A program made the position numbers and the translations under genes. A stretch of 5,624 nucleotides of DNA. It comes from Neisseria lactamica. Its GTDB lineage: Bacteria > Pseudomonadota > Gammaproteobacteria > Burkholderiales > Neisseriaceae. Each line of letters starts with the position of its first letter. Positions within the stretch are counted from its first letter, which is position 1. Shown here piece by piece: positions 5,215-5,624 of this stretch. The notes beneath the pieces were generated by a model. It had not been told where the DNA came from, ran no database searches, and saw only the letters and a list, made by a program, of their open reading frames with translations. The stretch lies in contig JUNU01000303.1 of the NCBI GenBank assembly GCA_001067655.1, positions 1-5,624 of the forward strand, given 5' to 3'.

Positions 5215-5577
5215 ATGAGACTCTGGCACCAAACCCTCATCCCGCTACTCCCCCGCGGCCAGCTTCTAGGGCAACATCGCGAATGCGCCGCTTTACGCGG
5301 AGCCGGCTGGGGCAGGCCGCACACGACGGTAAACTATGTTTTTACCCATTCGCCTGACAAGCTCTATCTGTATCACGCGCTGATTATGGAAGAAATGGAA
5401 AAACGCGGCTACAAACCTGACCCGTTGTGGAAAGACCCGTTGTACCGCGGCAAAGCGGTTGCCCCTTATCCCGCACACGATATCCAAGCTGCCGATTCGC
5501 TGATTTACCCCGAACACGATGATGCGTATCTGGACGAATGTCTAGAAAATTTAAAAAGCAAAGGCATCGTGTTATAG
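5215..5577 (+). CDS. Pyrimidine dimer DNA glycosylase / endonuclease V family protein (TIGR02328-like)
   Basis: 120 aa, complete. It begins MRLWHQTLIPLLPRGQLLGQ, followed by HRECAALRGAGWGRPH, and contains YVFTHSP (41-47), MEKRGYKPDPLWKDPLYRGK (61-80) and IYPEHDDAYLDECLENLKSK near the C-terminus. This is the pattern of small bacterial proteins related to T4 endonuclease V, a DNA repair N-glycosylase/AP lyase. R22-E23 falls at the position of the T4 catalytic Glu23 and its neighbour (YRE). Residue 2 is Arg, not the Thr2 whose free amino group is the T4 nucleophile, so the activity is uncertain. The start is fixed by the family N-terminus, but the AT-rich sequence before it has no visible ribosome site. 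The stop of an unbroken CBS-HEPN gene (5200-5202) would lie only 12 nt upstream. The TAG stop is the first part of a Correia element. Confidence 0.85.
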   Translation: MRLWHQTLIPLLPRGQLLGQHRECAALRGAGWGRPHTTVNYVFTHSPDKLYLYHALIMEEMEKRGYKPDPLWKDPLYRGKAVAPYPAHDIQAADSLIYPEHDDAYLDECLENLKSKGIVL

Positions 5578-5624
5578 TGGATTAAATTTAAATCAGGACA
5601 AGGCGACGAAGCCGCAGACAGTAC
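5573..5624. mobile_element. Correia element (NEMIS/CREE), partial, first half
   Basis: TATAGTGGATTAAATTTAAA (5573-5592) is the terminal inverted repeat, followed by TCAGGACAAGGCGACGAAGC and CGCAGACAGTAC, the characteristic next part of Correia elements. The window ends inside it. The repeat overlaps the glycosylase stop codon (TAG 5575-5577). The visible 52 nt and the 53 nt at the window start are complementary halves of an element of about 105 nt. Confidence 0.85.

Noticed and set aside
4049..5215. ACTAAA at both edges of the AT-rich island as a target-site duplication
   Set aside because: Six A/T-rich bases recurring near the edges (4049-4054, 5210-5215) is expected by chance, and no transposase or terminal repeats are present.

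Overview
The window suggests a commensal Neisseria, most likely of the N. mucosa / N. sicca / N. subflava kind. Three things point there. HscA and the adenosine-deaminase-like protein read like neisserial or gammaproteobacterial orthologues. Five perfect copies of the DNA uptake sequence dialect AGGTCGTCTGAA occur, on both strands, instead of the meningococcal and gonococcal ATGCCGTCTGAA. Halves of Correia (NEMIS) elements lie at both ends. All recognisable genes are on the + strand.

Layout. 1-53 is the outer half of a Correia element. 96-1657 is a two-gene unit: an uncharacterised lipoprotein, then, 17 nt later, an adenosine/adenine deaminase whose sequence fits adenine deaminase better. It is closed by a strong intrinsic terminator (1660-1700). 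1822-3684 is hscA, the Hsp70 of Fe-S cluster assembly, with its own extended -10 promoter; neither hscB nor fdx is in view. It ends at a hairpin made of two inverted uptake sequences (3696-3735).

3771-4082 is a deletion scar. The N-terminal part of a DUF695 protein is joined, out of frame, to the C-terminal end of an ankyrin-repeat protein.

4071-5214 is a sharply bounded AT-rich island (two sampled 60-nt blocks give 25-27% G+C, against 60% in a block of hscA). It holds one gene: an N-terminal basic module, a pair of CBS domains and a C-terminal HEPN domain. One missing base falls inside the HEPN catalytic motif RNxxxH, so the protein as it stands ends seven residues after RNDV and loses the catalytic His. 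The intact tail remains readable in the next frame to 5202.

5215-5577 is a small protein of the pyrimidine dimer DNA glycosylase / endonuclease V family. It starts exactly where G+C content returns to normal, and its stop codon is supplied by a second Correia element that runs off the end of the window.

How they fit together. The left part is ordinary housekeeping: purine salvage and Fe-S assembly. The right part is an accessory site that has seen deletion, insertion of a foreign gene and Correia insertion. The CBS-HEPN gene is the most interesting item, a candidate nucleotide-responsive RNase that appears to have been inactivated.
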